A stretch of DNA of 21,446 nt. It comes from JBDTVS01 sp040007095 (GTDB lineage: Bacteria > Acidobacteriota > Vicinamibacteria > Vicinamibacterales > CAVVIG01). Shown piece by piece: positions 9,477-18,501 of this stretch. The position numbers and the translations under genes were made by a program. The stretch is from positions 1 to 21,446 of the forward strand of contig JBDTVS010000130.1 of assembly GCA_040007095.1 (NCBI GenBank), written 5' to 3'. Below the pieces are notes generated by a model. The model was not told the DNA's origin. It was given only the letters and a program-made list of their open reading frames with translations, and searched no databases. Each line of letters opens with the position of its first letter. Positions within the stretch are counted from its first letter, which is position 1.

Positions 9477-9804
9477 GGCGAATAATAACACACTGGCGAG
9501 CGAAGGTCAGGCGTTGGTGCGCCCGGGTAGTGGTTCACATTCAACCGCGTTTCACGAACTTCACCACCGAGGCCACTGAGGCCACCGAGATCAACGAGAA
9601 AACATTCTCGCTCCTGCGCGGTGCACTCCGTTGTTGACGTGAAACCAACCCACACTTGGCTGCCGCATCAATGCCCGGACGGGTTCTTCTCGACCATCTC
9701 GGTGCCTCTGGAGTGGTAGGCCGACCAGTCCACACTGACTCACCACCCGACGCGTTGGCGTGTCGACGCGCGGGCGGCCCGTGCTACGATTTCAAACGGT
9801 AGTC
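9477..9804. other. Divergent intergenic region between kdsB and a membrane-protein gene
   Basis: No gene is seen in these 328 bases. The left end holds a possible -10 box for kdsB (TATTAT, minus strand, 9482-9487) and the middle holds repeat copy B (9551-9610). Short frames crossing the repeat read as Gly/Leu- or Ser/Val-rich strings, which is a property of the repeat and not evidence of a protein. TACGAT at 9785-9790 is a weak -10 candidate for the downstream plus-strand gene. Confidence 0.6.
9551..9610. repeat. Intergenic 9-nt-periodic repeat, copy B
   Basis: Four consecutive 9-mers, ACCACCGAG, GCCACTGAG, GCCACCGAG and ATCAACGAG (9563-9598), are followed by AAAACATTCTCG. This is the clearest copy. 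In one frame it would read Thr-Thr-Glu-Ala-Thr-Glu and so on, but no gene encloses it. Its core and the following AAACATT recur, inverted, at 11341-11380. Confidence 0.75.
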
Positions 9805-10323
9805 ATGAAGTCCAAGCGGATCGTGGCGTTCGTGCTGGTCGCCGCGGCCCTGGCAGCGTGGTTGGCGGCCGCGCCGACATTGGGAAACCGTGGGCGGGTT
9901 GCGCCGCCTGTCGTGAGCAGCGCGCGCCTCGACACTCGAGGCGCAGCGCTCGCGGCAGAAATCGCTCGACTCCACGAAAACCTGCGGCCTTCGGCCGTGC
10001 CGCGACAGCCGGGCCGGAACTTGTTCTCGTTTACACCTCGGCCGGTCCCCGCGCCACCAACCCCTCCGGCGCCGAGGCCGGCGCTGAGCGAACCGGTCGT
10101 GCCGCGTCCGATCCCTCCGGTCGTGAAACTGTCGGGGATTGCGGAAGACGTGACCGCCGCGGGCGTGTCACGCACTGCGATCATTTCCGGGTTCGGCCAG
10201 CTGTTTCTTGTCAAGGAAGGGGATTCGGTCACCGACCGATACCGTGTCGCGAAGATCTCCTCTGATGTCGTCGAGCTGTCGGACCTGACCGGCGGCGCGG
10301 TCCTTCGCCTTGCGCTGAAATAA
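9805..10323 (+). CDS. Membrane-anchored protein with GspC/PilP-like C-terminal domain
   Basis: Protein of 172 aa. An uncleaved N-terminal anchor (about 7-23) is followed by a hydrophilic segment with heptad-like spacing (36-60), RNLFSF (71-76), a Pro-rich linker (79-105) and a compact beta domain (107-172) of the form VKLSGIAED...AIISGFGQLFLVKEGDSV...YRVAKISSDVVEL. That pattern resembles the homology region of type II secretion GspC and of pilus assembly PilP, which also follow an anchor and a Pro-rich linker. No secretin or other secretion gene is near, so this is an orphan or a distant part of a dispersed system. The ATG at 9805 is chosen over an upstream in-frame GTG at 9760. The call rests on pattern, not on a search. 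Confidence 0.65.
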   Translation: MKSKRIVAFVLVAAALAAWLAAAPTLGNRGRVAPPVVSSARLDTRGAALAAEIARLHENLRPSAVPRQPGRNLFSFTPRPVPAPPTPPAPRPALSEPVVPRPIPPVVKLSGIAEDVTAAGVSRTAIISGFGQLFLVKEGDSVTDRYRVAKISSDVVELSDLTGGAVLRLALK

Positions 10324-10384
10324 ATGCGCCTCTTCGAGTGACGCAGTCCTCCGGTTTCCCTCGCTTGTCGAGACGCTGACGCGC

Positions 10385-11269
10385 GTGTCGATTGCCGTCA
10401 TCATCAATCCGATCTCGGGCGGCGCCCGGCGCGAAGCCATCGCCGAGCGCGCGAGCCTGGCCGCGGCGCTGATCGAGAAGCACGGCGAGCGCGCCGACGT
10501 GTTCATCACGGAGCGCGCGGGCCACGCACGCGAGCTCGCGAAGATTGCGGTGGGGCAGGGGGCGCGCCTGGTGATCGCGTGGGGCGGCGACGGAACCATC
10601 AACGAAGTGGCGTCGGCGCTGGCCTTTGGTCCCGTGCCGCTCGGCATCATTGCCGCCGGATCCGGTAACGGGCTGGCGACCGAGTTGGGCGTCGACCGTC
10701 GGCCGGAACTGGCGATGGCCCGATCGATACAGGCGACGCCTAAAGTGATGGACGTCGGCGAGCTCGGCGGCCGTCTGTTCGTGAACGTGGCCGGCGTCGG
10801 CATCGACGCTCACGTGGCGTGGCAGTTCAACCAGGCGCACAACCTCGGGCGGGGATTTGCCGGCTACCTGCGCATCGCCGCACGGGCCCTGATTTCCTAC
10901 TCGCCGGAGTCGTACACGATTACCACCGAAGAGACGCGTTTCACGGTGCGGGCTGTCCTCGTGGTCTTCGCCAACGGAGTGCAGTATGGAAACGGCGCCA
11001 GGATTGCGCCCGATGCACGCGTGGACGACGGGCAGCTGGATCTGGTCGTGGTGGAAGAACGGTCGAGAGTGATGACGCTCTGCCAGACGCCGCGTCTGTT
11101 CACCGGGACGATGGCCCGCGTGCCTGGCTGCTCGATTCGGCGCATGCGTGAAGCCACCATCGTGTCTGTCGAGCCGATGATCTTCCACGTTGACGGGGAG
11201 CCGATCCAGGGCGGCACGACGCTCGTCGCCCGCGTGCACCCTGACGCGCTCCGGATTTGCGTCGGTTAG
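10385..11269 (+). CDS. Diacylglycerol kinase family lipid kinase (YegS/BmrU-like)
   Basis: Soluble lipid kinase of 294 aa with the DAGK catalytic fold. It opens IAVIINPISGGARR, has the nucleotide loop AWGGDGTINEVA (GGDGT at 67-71) and the substrate loop AAGSGNGLATELG (92-98), then VNVAGVGIDAHV, and ends in the typical two-layer beta domain with FHVDGEPI. Members phosphorylate diacylglycerol, phosphatidylglycerol, sphingoid or other lipids with ATP; the substrate cannot be told here. The GTG at 10385 starts directly before the conserved first strand; no Shine-Dalgarno is obvious. It is 61 nt behind the membrane-anchored gene and probably co-transcribed. It converges on serA. Confidence 0.9.
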   Translation: MSIAVIINPISGGARREAIAERASLAAALIEKHGERADVFITERAGHARELAKIAVGQGARLVIAWGGDGTINEVASALAFGPVPLGIIAAGSGNGLATELGVDRRPELAMARSIQATPKVMDVGELGGRLFVNVAGVGIDAHVAWQFNQAHNLGRGFAGYLRIAARALISYSPESYTITTEETRFTVRAVLVVFANGVQYGNGARIAPDARVDDGQLDLVVVEERSRVMTLCQTPRLFTGTMARVPGCSIRRMREATIVSVEPMIFHVDGEPIQGGTTLVARVHPDALRICVG

Positions 11270-11271
11270 GG

Positions 11272-11296
11272 CCGTCAGGAATACCCGTCAGGAATA
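11272..11296. repeat. 12-bp tandem direct repeat after the lipid kinase gene
   Basis: CCGTCAGGAATA occurs twice (11272-11283 and 11285-11296), separated by one C. The second copy's GGAAT pairs with ATTCC at 11305-11309, giving a small stem that could belong to a terminator of the lipid kinase gene. Confidence 0.7.
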
Positions 11297-11321
11297 GGTG
11301 AGTCATTCCGGGTGTCGAATC

Positions 11322-11380
11322 AACCACCGAGCTCGCCGGGAAAATGTTTGGCTTCGGTGTGCTCGGTGGCCTCGGTGGTT
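11322..11380. repeat. Intergenic 9-nt-periodic repeat, copy C, with inverted arms
   Basis: On the minus strand the 9-mers ACCACCGAG, GCCACCGAG, CACACCGAA and GCCAAACAT follow one another (11379 down to 11344), matching copy B including the AAACATT stretch. A further AACCACCGAG on the plus strand (11322-11331) is the exact reverse complement of CTCGGTGGTT (11371-11380), so the whole could fold into a stem-loop. It lies between the convergent lipid kinase and serA genes, where it could act as a two-way terminator. Confidence 0.7.
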
Positions 11381-11397
11381 TGGACGACCCGCGTGGA

Positions 11398-12993
11398 CTA
11401 CGTCAGTCGAATGACGCACACCTCGCGGATGGCCGGAACGAGTCGCAGTTCCTGAACCGCGGCATCCAAGACCGAGATGGCACTGGAGTCTTCGTCGACG
11501 TTGACGACGCCGATCGCGCCGTGTTCGCCGCGGCCCAACGCAAAGCTCGCGATGTTCACGCCGTGGCGGCCAAAAATCGTACCGACCTTGCCGATCACAC
11601 CCGGCTGATCGTCGTTCGTGATCAGCACGATGGTGCCGGACAGAGGCGCTTCGACGCTGACACCCTGGACGCCCACCAGCCGCAGGCTCGCCGGCTCGAA
11701 GACGGTACCCTCGACCCACCGATCGCCGGCGCTCGTCTCCAGCTTGATCGACAACAGGCTGAGATAGTCGCGGCGCCGTGTGCTCCGCGACTCGACGACG
11801 TCGATGGCACGCTGCCGCGCCACGGCACGGGCGTTCACGATGGTCACGCCGCTCGAAAGAATCGGCCGAAGCACGCCGGCGGTCGCGCTCGCGGCGATCA
11901 CGTCGGCCGATCCCAGTTCGGCGAGGGCGCCGTAATAGCGGACGCCGATCGATTGGACGCGCGCGCGGCCCATGTGAGAGGCGATCGCGCCGAGGGAATC
12001 GGCGAGGCGGATCCATGGCTGCAGTCGCTGCAGCGCGCTCGCCGGTATCGACGGAAAGTTGACGGCGTTGCGCACCGTGCCATGACGCAGATAGTCGCGG
12101 ACGGTCATGACCGTCTCGAGTCCGACCAGTTCCTGTGCCTCTTCTGTCGAGGCGGCGATGTGTGGTGTGGCGATCACTTCCGGAAGTTTGGCGAGTGACC
12201 AATCGCTGGGCGGTTCCTTCTCGAAGACGTCCAGCCCGGCGCCGGCGACGATACCGGACTCGATCGCGCTACGCAGCGCGCTCTCGTCGATCAGTTCTCC
12301 ACGCGCGGTATTGATGATGCGAAGGCCCGGCTTGCATAAGGCGAACCGCTGTGCGTTGAAGAGATGCTTCGTCTCCGCCGTCGACGGGAGGTGCAGCGTG
12401 ACGTAGTCAGCCACCGCACACAGATCGTCGAGCGAGAGCAGGCGAGCTCCCAGGCTATCGGCGATTTCATGGGAGATATAGGGGTCGTGGGCCACGATCT
12501 GCATGCCGAACGCGCGCGCCCGATGCGCGACCTCCTGTCCGATGCGTCCGAGACCCACGACGCCGAGCGTCTTGTCGCGCAACTCGCTCCCGACAAACCG
12601 GCGTTTCTCCCATCGGCCGTCTTTCATCGCCCTGTCGGCCGCCGGGACGGACCGCGCGAGGGCCAGCATCAACGTGCACGCAAGCTCGGCGACGCTGATG
12701 CTATTGGCGCCCGGCGAGTTGACGACCAGTATGCCGCGCGCGCTGGCGGCCGCGACGTCGACGTTGTCGACGCCGGTGCCGGCCCGCGCGACGATTCGAA
12801 GATTTGATGCCGCGGCCAGCAGATCAGCGTCGACCTTGGTCGCGCTTCGGACCATCAGCGCGTCGGCGTCGGCCAGATCGGCCGCGAGATCCTCGCGAGA
12901 TCGTCCTGTTCGAGCGTCGATCGTCCATCCCGCCTCGCTTCGGAGCAGTTCGAGCGCCGAAACGGGAAGGTCATCAGCAATAACGATTTTCAT
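11398..12993 (-). CDS. serA: D-3-phosphoglycerate dehydrogenase
   Basis: First enzyme of serine synthesis, oxidising 3-phosphoglycerate to 3-phosphohydroxypyruvate with NAD. The 531 aa match the long type I enzymes (about 525-530 aa). Seen in order are the substrate-binding domain (RAGTGVDNVDV), the Rossmann core (VGLGRIGQEV, 147-152), catalytic R231 in NTARGEL, E260 in DVFEKEPP and H278 in TPHIAAST, an intervening domain (about 315-450) and a C-terminal ACT domain (LITNDDQPGVIGKVGTIFG), expected to bind serine for feedback inhibition. The ATG at 12993 is chosen; an upstream open extension to 13047 is not conserved sequence. No Shine-Dalgarno is seen, but a TATACT box lies 11 nt upstream. Confidence 0.96.
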   Translation of the reverse strand: MKIVIADDLPVSALELLRSEAGWTIDARTGRSREDLAADLADADALMVRSATKVDADLLAAASNLRIVARAGTGVDNVDVAAASARGILVVNSPGANSISVAELACTLMLALARSVPAADRAMKDGRWEKRRFVGSELRDKTLGVVGLGRIGQEVAHRARAFGMQIVAHDPYISHEIADSLGARLLSLDDLCAVADYVTLHLPSTAETKHLFNAQRFALCKPGLRIINTARGELIDESALRSAIESGIVAGAGLDVFEKEPPSDWSLAKLPEVIATPHIAASTEEAQELVGLETVMTVRDYLRHGTVRNAVNFPSIPASALQRLQPWIRLADSLGAIASHMGRARVQSIGVRYYGALAELGSADVIAASATAGVLRPILSSGVTIVNARAVARQRAIDVVESRSTRRRDYLSLLSIKLETSAGDRWVEGTVFEPASLRLVGVQGVSVEAPLSGTIVLITNDDQPGVIGKVGTIFGRHGVNIASFALGRGEHGAIGVVNVDEDSSAISVLDAAVQELRLVPAIREVCVIRLT

Positions 12994-13004
12994 CTTTGCG
13001 CTAC

Positions 13005-13010
13005 AGTATA
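13005..13010 (-). promoter_or_regulatory. Candidate -10 box of serA (TATACT)
   Basis: TATACT on the minus strand, 11 nt before the serA ATG, would start transcription within about 5 nt of the start codon. A poor TTCAGT (13028-13033) sits 17 nt upstream as a possible -35. Confidence 0.4.
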
Positions 13011-13051
13011 ATTCCTCGCTCGCGACGACTGAATTCCGGCGAGCCATCCCG

Positions 13052-13081
13052 TTGCCCTGCTGTAGTGCAATTCGCTAAAAC
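13052..13081 (+). promoter_or_regulatory. Weak promoter candidate for mdh
   Basis: TTGCCC (13052-13057) and TAAAAC (13076-13081) are separated by 18 nt on the plus strand in the serA-mdh divergent gap. Matches to consensus are only 3 of 6 and 4 of 6, so this is tentative. Confidence 0.2.
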
Positions 13082-13118
13082 ACTCCAGATGATGGTCACA
13101 GGGATGTAAACTCGCCAG

Positions 13119-13142
13119 CTTTTCCACAGACTTTTCCACAGA
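13119..13142. repeat. Perfect tandem 12-mer CTTTTCCACAGA x2
   Basis: CTTTTCCACAGA occurs twice with no spacer in the serA-mdh divergent gap. Each unit contains TTTTCCACA, close to the DnaA box TTATCCACA and fitting the relaxed form TTWTNCACA. The period is 12 bp, near one helical turn. It may be a binding site for a regulator of mdh or serA, or for DnaA. Confidence 0.75.
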
Positions 13143-13216
13143 ATTTGTGTGAATCGTCGAGGCGGTCTGGGGAGCTGACCTAAAGAAGATTTCCTACCTG
13201 AGGGAGACTTGATTTC

Positions 13217-14143
13217 ATGAACCGAAAAGTGACGGTGGTTGGCGGCGCGGGAAATGTGGGAGCCACGGTAGCGCGCGGTGTCGCGGACAAACAGCTGGCG
13301 GATGTCGTCGTGATCGACATCGCCGAACAGAAAGCCGCCGGGATCGCGCTCGACATGCTGGAAGCCTGTCCCGTGTGGGGATCTGACGCACGCGTCATGG
13401 GCACGAGCGACTACGCGGAAAGCGCCAACTCGGACATCGTCGTGATCACGTCGGGCGTGCCGCGCAAGCCGGGAATGAGCCGGGACGATCTGCTGAACGT
13501 GAATTTCAAGATCATGCAGCAGGTGACCGAGCAGGTCGTCAAATACTCGCCGGACTGCATCATCATCCCAGTCGCCAACCCGCTCGACGCGATGGCCCAG
13601 GCCATCTTCAAGCTCAGCAAGTTTCCGCGCGAGCGCGTGATCGGCATGGCCGGAGTGCTCGACTCGGCGCGCATGCGCGCGTTCATCGCGAAGGAGCTGA
13701 GCGTGTCGGTCGAGAACATCCACGCCTTCGTGCTGGGAGGGCACGGCGACACGATGGTTCCGCTGCCGCGCTATTCGACCGTCGCCGGCATTCCGATCAC
13801 CGACCTGATGGACAAGGCGACGATCGACCGGATCTGCGCGCGAACGGCCCGCGGCGGGCTCGAGATCACCGAACTGGTCGGAACCAGCGCCTGGTACGCA
13901 CCTGGTGCATCGGCCGTGGAGATGATCGAGGCGATTCTGCTCGACAAGAAGAAGATTCTGCCCTGCTCGGTGTTCCTGCAGGGCGAGTACGGTGTGCGCG
14001 ACCTGTTCGTGGGCGTGCCGTGCAAGCTGGGTGCTCGCGGCCTCGAGAAGATCATCGAGATCACGCTGACCCCGGACGAGGACGCCGCATTCAAGAAGTC
14101 GGCGGCGTCGGTCAAGGAGTTGGTCGCGGTCATCGGCGTCTGA
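13217..14143 (+). CDS. mdh: Malate dehydrogenase (LDH-like type)
   Basis: Interconverts malate and oxaloacetate with NAD in the TCA cycle. The 308 aa match the bacterial LDH-like MDH type. The nucleotide fold opens VTVVGGAGNVGATVA, with D34 at the end of the second strand favouring NAD over NADP. The substrate loop VPRKPGMSRDDLL carries R83 and R89, the pattern of malate rather than lactate enzymes; R152 and D149 follow in GVLDSARMR, and catalytic H176 sits in GGHGDTMVPL. AGGGAG lies 10 nt before the ATG at 13217. It is divergent from serA and convergent with the CmcI-like gene, next to the succinate dehydrogenase genes. Confidence 0.96.
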   Translation: MNRKVTVVGGAGNVGATVARGVADKQLADVVVIDIAEQKAAGIALDMLEACPVWGSDARVMGTSDYAESANSDIVVITSGVPRKPGMSRDDLLNVNFKIMQQVTEQVVKYSPDCIIIPVANPLDAMAQAIFKLSKFPRERVIGMAGVLDSARMRAFIAKELSVSVENIHAFVLGGHGDTMVPLPRYSTVAGIPITDLMDKATIDRICARTARGGLEITELVGTSAWYAPGASAVEMIEAILLDKKKILPCSVFLQGEYGVRDLFVGVPCKLGARGLEKIIEITLTPDEDAAFKKSAASVKELVAVIGV

Positions 14144-14190
14144 CGAAAGGGGTAGGCAGCGGACTGCCACGGTCCGGCTGTCCCTGGGGT

Positions 14191-14226
14191 TCTTCTCCGC
14201 GGGCTCTGCGGTCTCGGCGTTTGAAC
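14191..14226. repeat. Intergenic 9-nt-periodic repeat, copy D (CGCAGAG variant)
   Basis: On the minus strand the 9-mers AACGCCGAG, ACCGCAGAG and CCCGCGGAG (14221 down to 14195) are followed by AAGAA. The period and the GAG ends match copies A-C, while the core is the CGCAGAG type. It lies between convergent mdh and the CmcI-like gene. Confidence 0.6.
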
Positions 14227-14233
14227 GTGGTGT

Positions 14234-14944
14234 TCAGCCGCCGGGGCGCTGGGCTTGGGCGGGCGCCCGCCGTAGCCAGCCATCAGGATGGTGGCTGATG
14301 ACAAACCGTTCGCACCGCTCGCGGTCGACGGTGAACTCCTGGTGTCGGGTCAGGAACTGATGAATCGCGGGGAGCGGTCCGGGTCTGGACGACTTGAAGA
14401 AGGACAATGTGTCGATGTTGCTGTCCTGCACGAGCATCCAGCTTCCCGGCGTCACGAAACCGCAGTACGCCTCCATCTCACGAGCCACGTGCGCTTTTGA
14501 ATGGTCGCTGTCGAGGGTGACGAGCACGGGCCCGCCGCATTCCGCGACGATCGTCGTCACTTGATCGAGAACCTGCGGCGATCCCGAATCGCCGATCACA
14601 TACGTGATCCGCGGATGTGACAGATGATGCTGTCGCTTGATGTCGATGGTGACGATGCGGCCGTTGCCGCCCATCAGATCGAATAGTTGGGCAAAGAACA
14701 GCGACGAGCCGCCGCGATTGGTGCCGGTCTCGACGATCAGCGCCGGGCGCAGCTCGGCAATTGTTTCCTGAAGCGTCCACAAGTCGAGCACGTTCTGCAG
14801 GATCGGCGTGCCCAGCCAGTGGAGCCTGGAGAAATTCGCCGTACGTATCAGCAGAGCGGTGAAGAACAGGCGCTCGACCGGCGGACCGATCAGTTTCCAG
14901 CCGACCGACCAGAACAGGCGACTGATCGTCGCGCGAAGACTCAC
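14234..14944 (-). CDS. CmcI-like (cephalosporin hydroxylase family) protein
   Basis: Protein of 236 aa with the Rossmann-like methyltransferase fold of the CmcI family. Motif I is LIVETGTNRGGSS (about 69-81), followed by RIVTIDIK, ITYVIGDSGSP, an acidic metal-site-like VTLDSDHSKAHV (D145, D147, H148), WMLVQDSNID and the end HPDGWLRR. An N-terminal hydrophobic segment (about 8-35) precedes the domain. Family members include CmcI itself and sugar O-methyltransferases, so a SAM-dependent methyltransferase is more likely than a hydroxylase. The GTG at 14944 is the only start before the domain and has no Shine-Dalgarno. It is 31 nt behind sdhB on the same strand and probably transcribed with it, although no link to succinate oxidation is known. 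Confidence 0.78.
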   Translation of the reverse strand: MSLRATISRLFWSVGWKLIGPPVERLFFTALLIRTANFSRLHWLGTPILQNVLDLWTLQETIAELRPALIVETGTNRGGSSLFFAQLFDLMGGNGRIVTIDIKRQHHLSHPRITYVIGDSGSPQVLDQVTTIVAECGGPVLVTLDSDHSKAHVAREMEAYCGFVTPGSWMLVQDSNIDTLSFFKSSRPGPLPAIHQFLTRHQEFTVDRERCERFVISHHPDGWLRRAPAQAQRPGG

Positions 14945-14975
14945 GTGAGGCCGCAGATCCGGCCGACCATCGCGG

Positions 14976-15725
14976 CTATCTGCTGGCTCCCAACACCGCC
15001 TTCACGTATTCTCGCGTCATACGCGCGATGTTGGAGATGGGGATCTCTTTCGGGCACACCGCTTCGCATTCGCCTTCATTGGAGCAGCTGCCGAAGCCGT
15101 CGGCGTCGGCCTGATCGATCATGGAGACGACGCGGCGATGGCGTTCGACCTGGCCCTGCGGCAGGAGGGCCAGGTGAGAGATTTTCGCGCTCATGAACAG
15201 GTGCGCCGACGCGTTCTTGCAGGCGGCGACGCAGGCCCCGCACCCGATACAGGCGGCGGAGTCCATGGCCGCTTCTGACACGTCCTTCGAGATCAGAATG
15301 GCGTTGCCGTCCGGCGCGCCGCCGGCGTTCACCGAGACGTAGCCGCCGGCGGCGATGATCCGGTCGAACGCACTCCGGTCGACGACCAGATCCTTCACGA
15401 CGGGGAAGGCTTTGGCCCGCCACGGTTCGATGGTGATCGTGTCGCCATCCTTGAATCGGCGCATGTGCAGCTGGCAGACGGTCGTGCCGCGATCGGGCCC
15501 GTGCGGTACGCCGTTGACGACGAGGCTGCACATGCCGCAGATGCCCTCGCGGCAATCGGAGTCGAAGGCGATCGCGTCCTTGCCCTGTCGAATGAGCCCT
15601 TCGTTGACGACATCGAGCATCTCGAGGAACGACATGTCGGGCGAGATATCGTGGCCCGTGTAATCCTCGAGACGGCCAGTGGCGGCCGGCCCTGCCTGCC
15701 GCCAGATCTTCAGATTGAGTTTCAT
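14976..15725 (-). CDS. sdhB: Succinate dehydrogenase/fumarate reductase iron-sulfur subunit
   Basis: Iron-sulfur subunit of 249 aa that passes electrons from the flavoprotein to the membrane haems. All clusters have their ligands: [2Fe-2S] in DSDCREGICGMC (C58, C63, C66) with C84; [4Fe-4S] in CIGCGACVAACKN; [3Fe-4S] in CSNEGECEAVCPKEIP. The sequence style, with VNAGGAPDGNAI, belongs to the type B complexes with a single di-haem membrane subunit. The ATG is at 15725. It lies 89 nt after sdhA in the operon sdhC-sdhA-sdhB. It is clearly different from the second iron-sulfur subunit at 19058-19798. Confidence 0.96.
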   Translation of the reverse strand: MKLNLKIWRQAGPAATGRLEDYTGHDISPDMSFLEMLDVVNEGLIRQGKDAIAFDSDCREGICGMCSLVVNGVPHGPDRGTTVCQLHMRRFKDGDTITIEPWRAKAFPVVKDLVVDRSAFDRIIAAGGYVSVNAGGAPDGNAILISKDVSEAAMDSAACIGCGACVAACKNASAHLFMSAKISHLALLPQGQVERHRRVVSMIDQADADGFGSCSNEGECEAVCPKEIPISNIARMTREYVKAVLGASR

Positions 15726-15814
15726 CAGCCCTCTAAGACGCTCGTGCTATCCCTGCCAACCCGGTCTGCCGGCGTATCCTGCCTGCCCACCCCAGCCCAC
15801 GCGCCCGACCCGCC

Positions 15815-17724
<1,910 letters not shown>

Positions 17725-17728
<4 letters not shown>

Positions 17729-18405
17729 GACCGCGCTCCCCCTACCAAATACGCCCACAGGGCGATGACGATGAACGCCCCGGAAATAGTCACCGCCGCG
17801 ATCTTGCCCACGGCACGCAGACGCGGCGTCCAACGCGGATGATCGCCGCCGAGCGACTGGATGGCGCTCGACGCCCCGTGCCAGAGATGCGACCCGACGA
17901 CCAGCATGCTGAGCACGTAGAACGCCACCATCAGCGGATTGGAGAATACCGCCATCTCCTGGCGGTAGAGATCGCGCCCGCCCGGCGGCCACGGGTACTC
18001 CGTGCCCCACCCTTCCCGGAACGCCGGCACATGAATGGCGAGGAACACCAGCAACCACAACCCCGAAAAAATCATCGTCGACGACGCGAAGCTCTTGCGG
18101 CTGGTGGCTCCCGCCGACTTCTTCTTTTGATACCCGACCGGTCGCGCCTGCTGGTTGCCGATGAACATCTTGATCGTCTTGAAGATGTGGGTCAGAAACA
18201 CCAGCAGCAGTCCGAGCTCGATCACCGGCAGCAGAGGATTGCCCTCGAGGACGAAGGCGTAGCGGTTGAAGACGTCGGGGCCGAAGAACACCAACAGGTT
18301 GCCGCCGATGTGAATCAGGAGATACAGGAACAGTGCGAGGCCGGTGCCGCCAATCAGGAGCTTCGTCCCGACTGACGAACTGAAGACGCGCGAGCGTGTG
18401 ACCAT
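17725..18405 (-). CDS. sdhC: Succinate dehydrogenase di-haem cytochrome b subunit
   Basis: Membrane anchor of 226 aa with five predicted helices (about 14-38, 60-82, 112-128, 155-178 and 200-222). Histidines in helices, H32, H73, H125 and H173/H176, fit the axial ligands of two haems as in the Bacillus subtilis-type SdhC. No SdhD follows, as expected for this type. A long loop (about 128-150) precedes the fourth helix. The ATG at 18405 is chosen; it has no Shine-Dalgarno, but TAAACT lies 7 nt upstream, so the operon head may be leaderless. Electron acceptor is inferred to be menaquinone from the subunit type. Confidence 0.94.
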
Positions 18406-18412
18406 TAGCGAT

Positions 18413-18418
18413 AGTTTA
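18413..18418 (-). promoter_or_regulatory. Candidate -10 box of the sdhCAB operon (TAAACT)
   Basis: TAAACT on the minus strand ends 7 nt before the sdhC ATG. No good -35 is seen. The same close spacing is seen at kdsA and kdsB. Confidence 0.3.
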
Positions 18419-18446
18419 TTCCATCCGCCTGACTTCAAAAAGCCAC

Positions 18447-18468
18447 CACCGCGATCGCACCGCGACCG
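18447..18468. repeat. Imperfect tandem 11-mer upstream of sdhC
   Basis: CACCGCGATCG and CACCGCGACCG follow one another directly, differing at one base, in the 96-bp gap between the TPR gene and sdhC. The significance is unclear. Confidence 0.4.
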
Positions 18469-18501
18469 AGCAGCAAACCGTCCAGGAAAACCGCATTCAC
18501 T

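Noticed and set aside
9551..9610. CRISPR array
   Set aside because: The repeat units are 9 nt and contiguous with no spacers, and no cas gene is in the window.
9347..9655. Small minus-strand open frame over the kdsB start and repeat B
   Set aside because: Its Gly/Leu-rich part is simply the translation of the 9-nt repeat, and no Shine-Dalgarno is present.
13119..13142. Replication origin based on DnaA-box-like sequences
   Set aside because: Only two near-boxes are present, and there is no dnaA, dnaN or AT-rich unwinding region nearby.
14144..14190. Intrinsic terminator after mdh
   Set aside because: GGCAG/CTGCC (14155-14168) gives only a 5-bp stem and no U-run, too weak to call.
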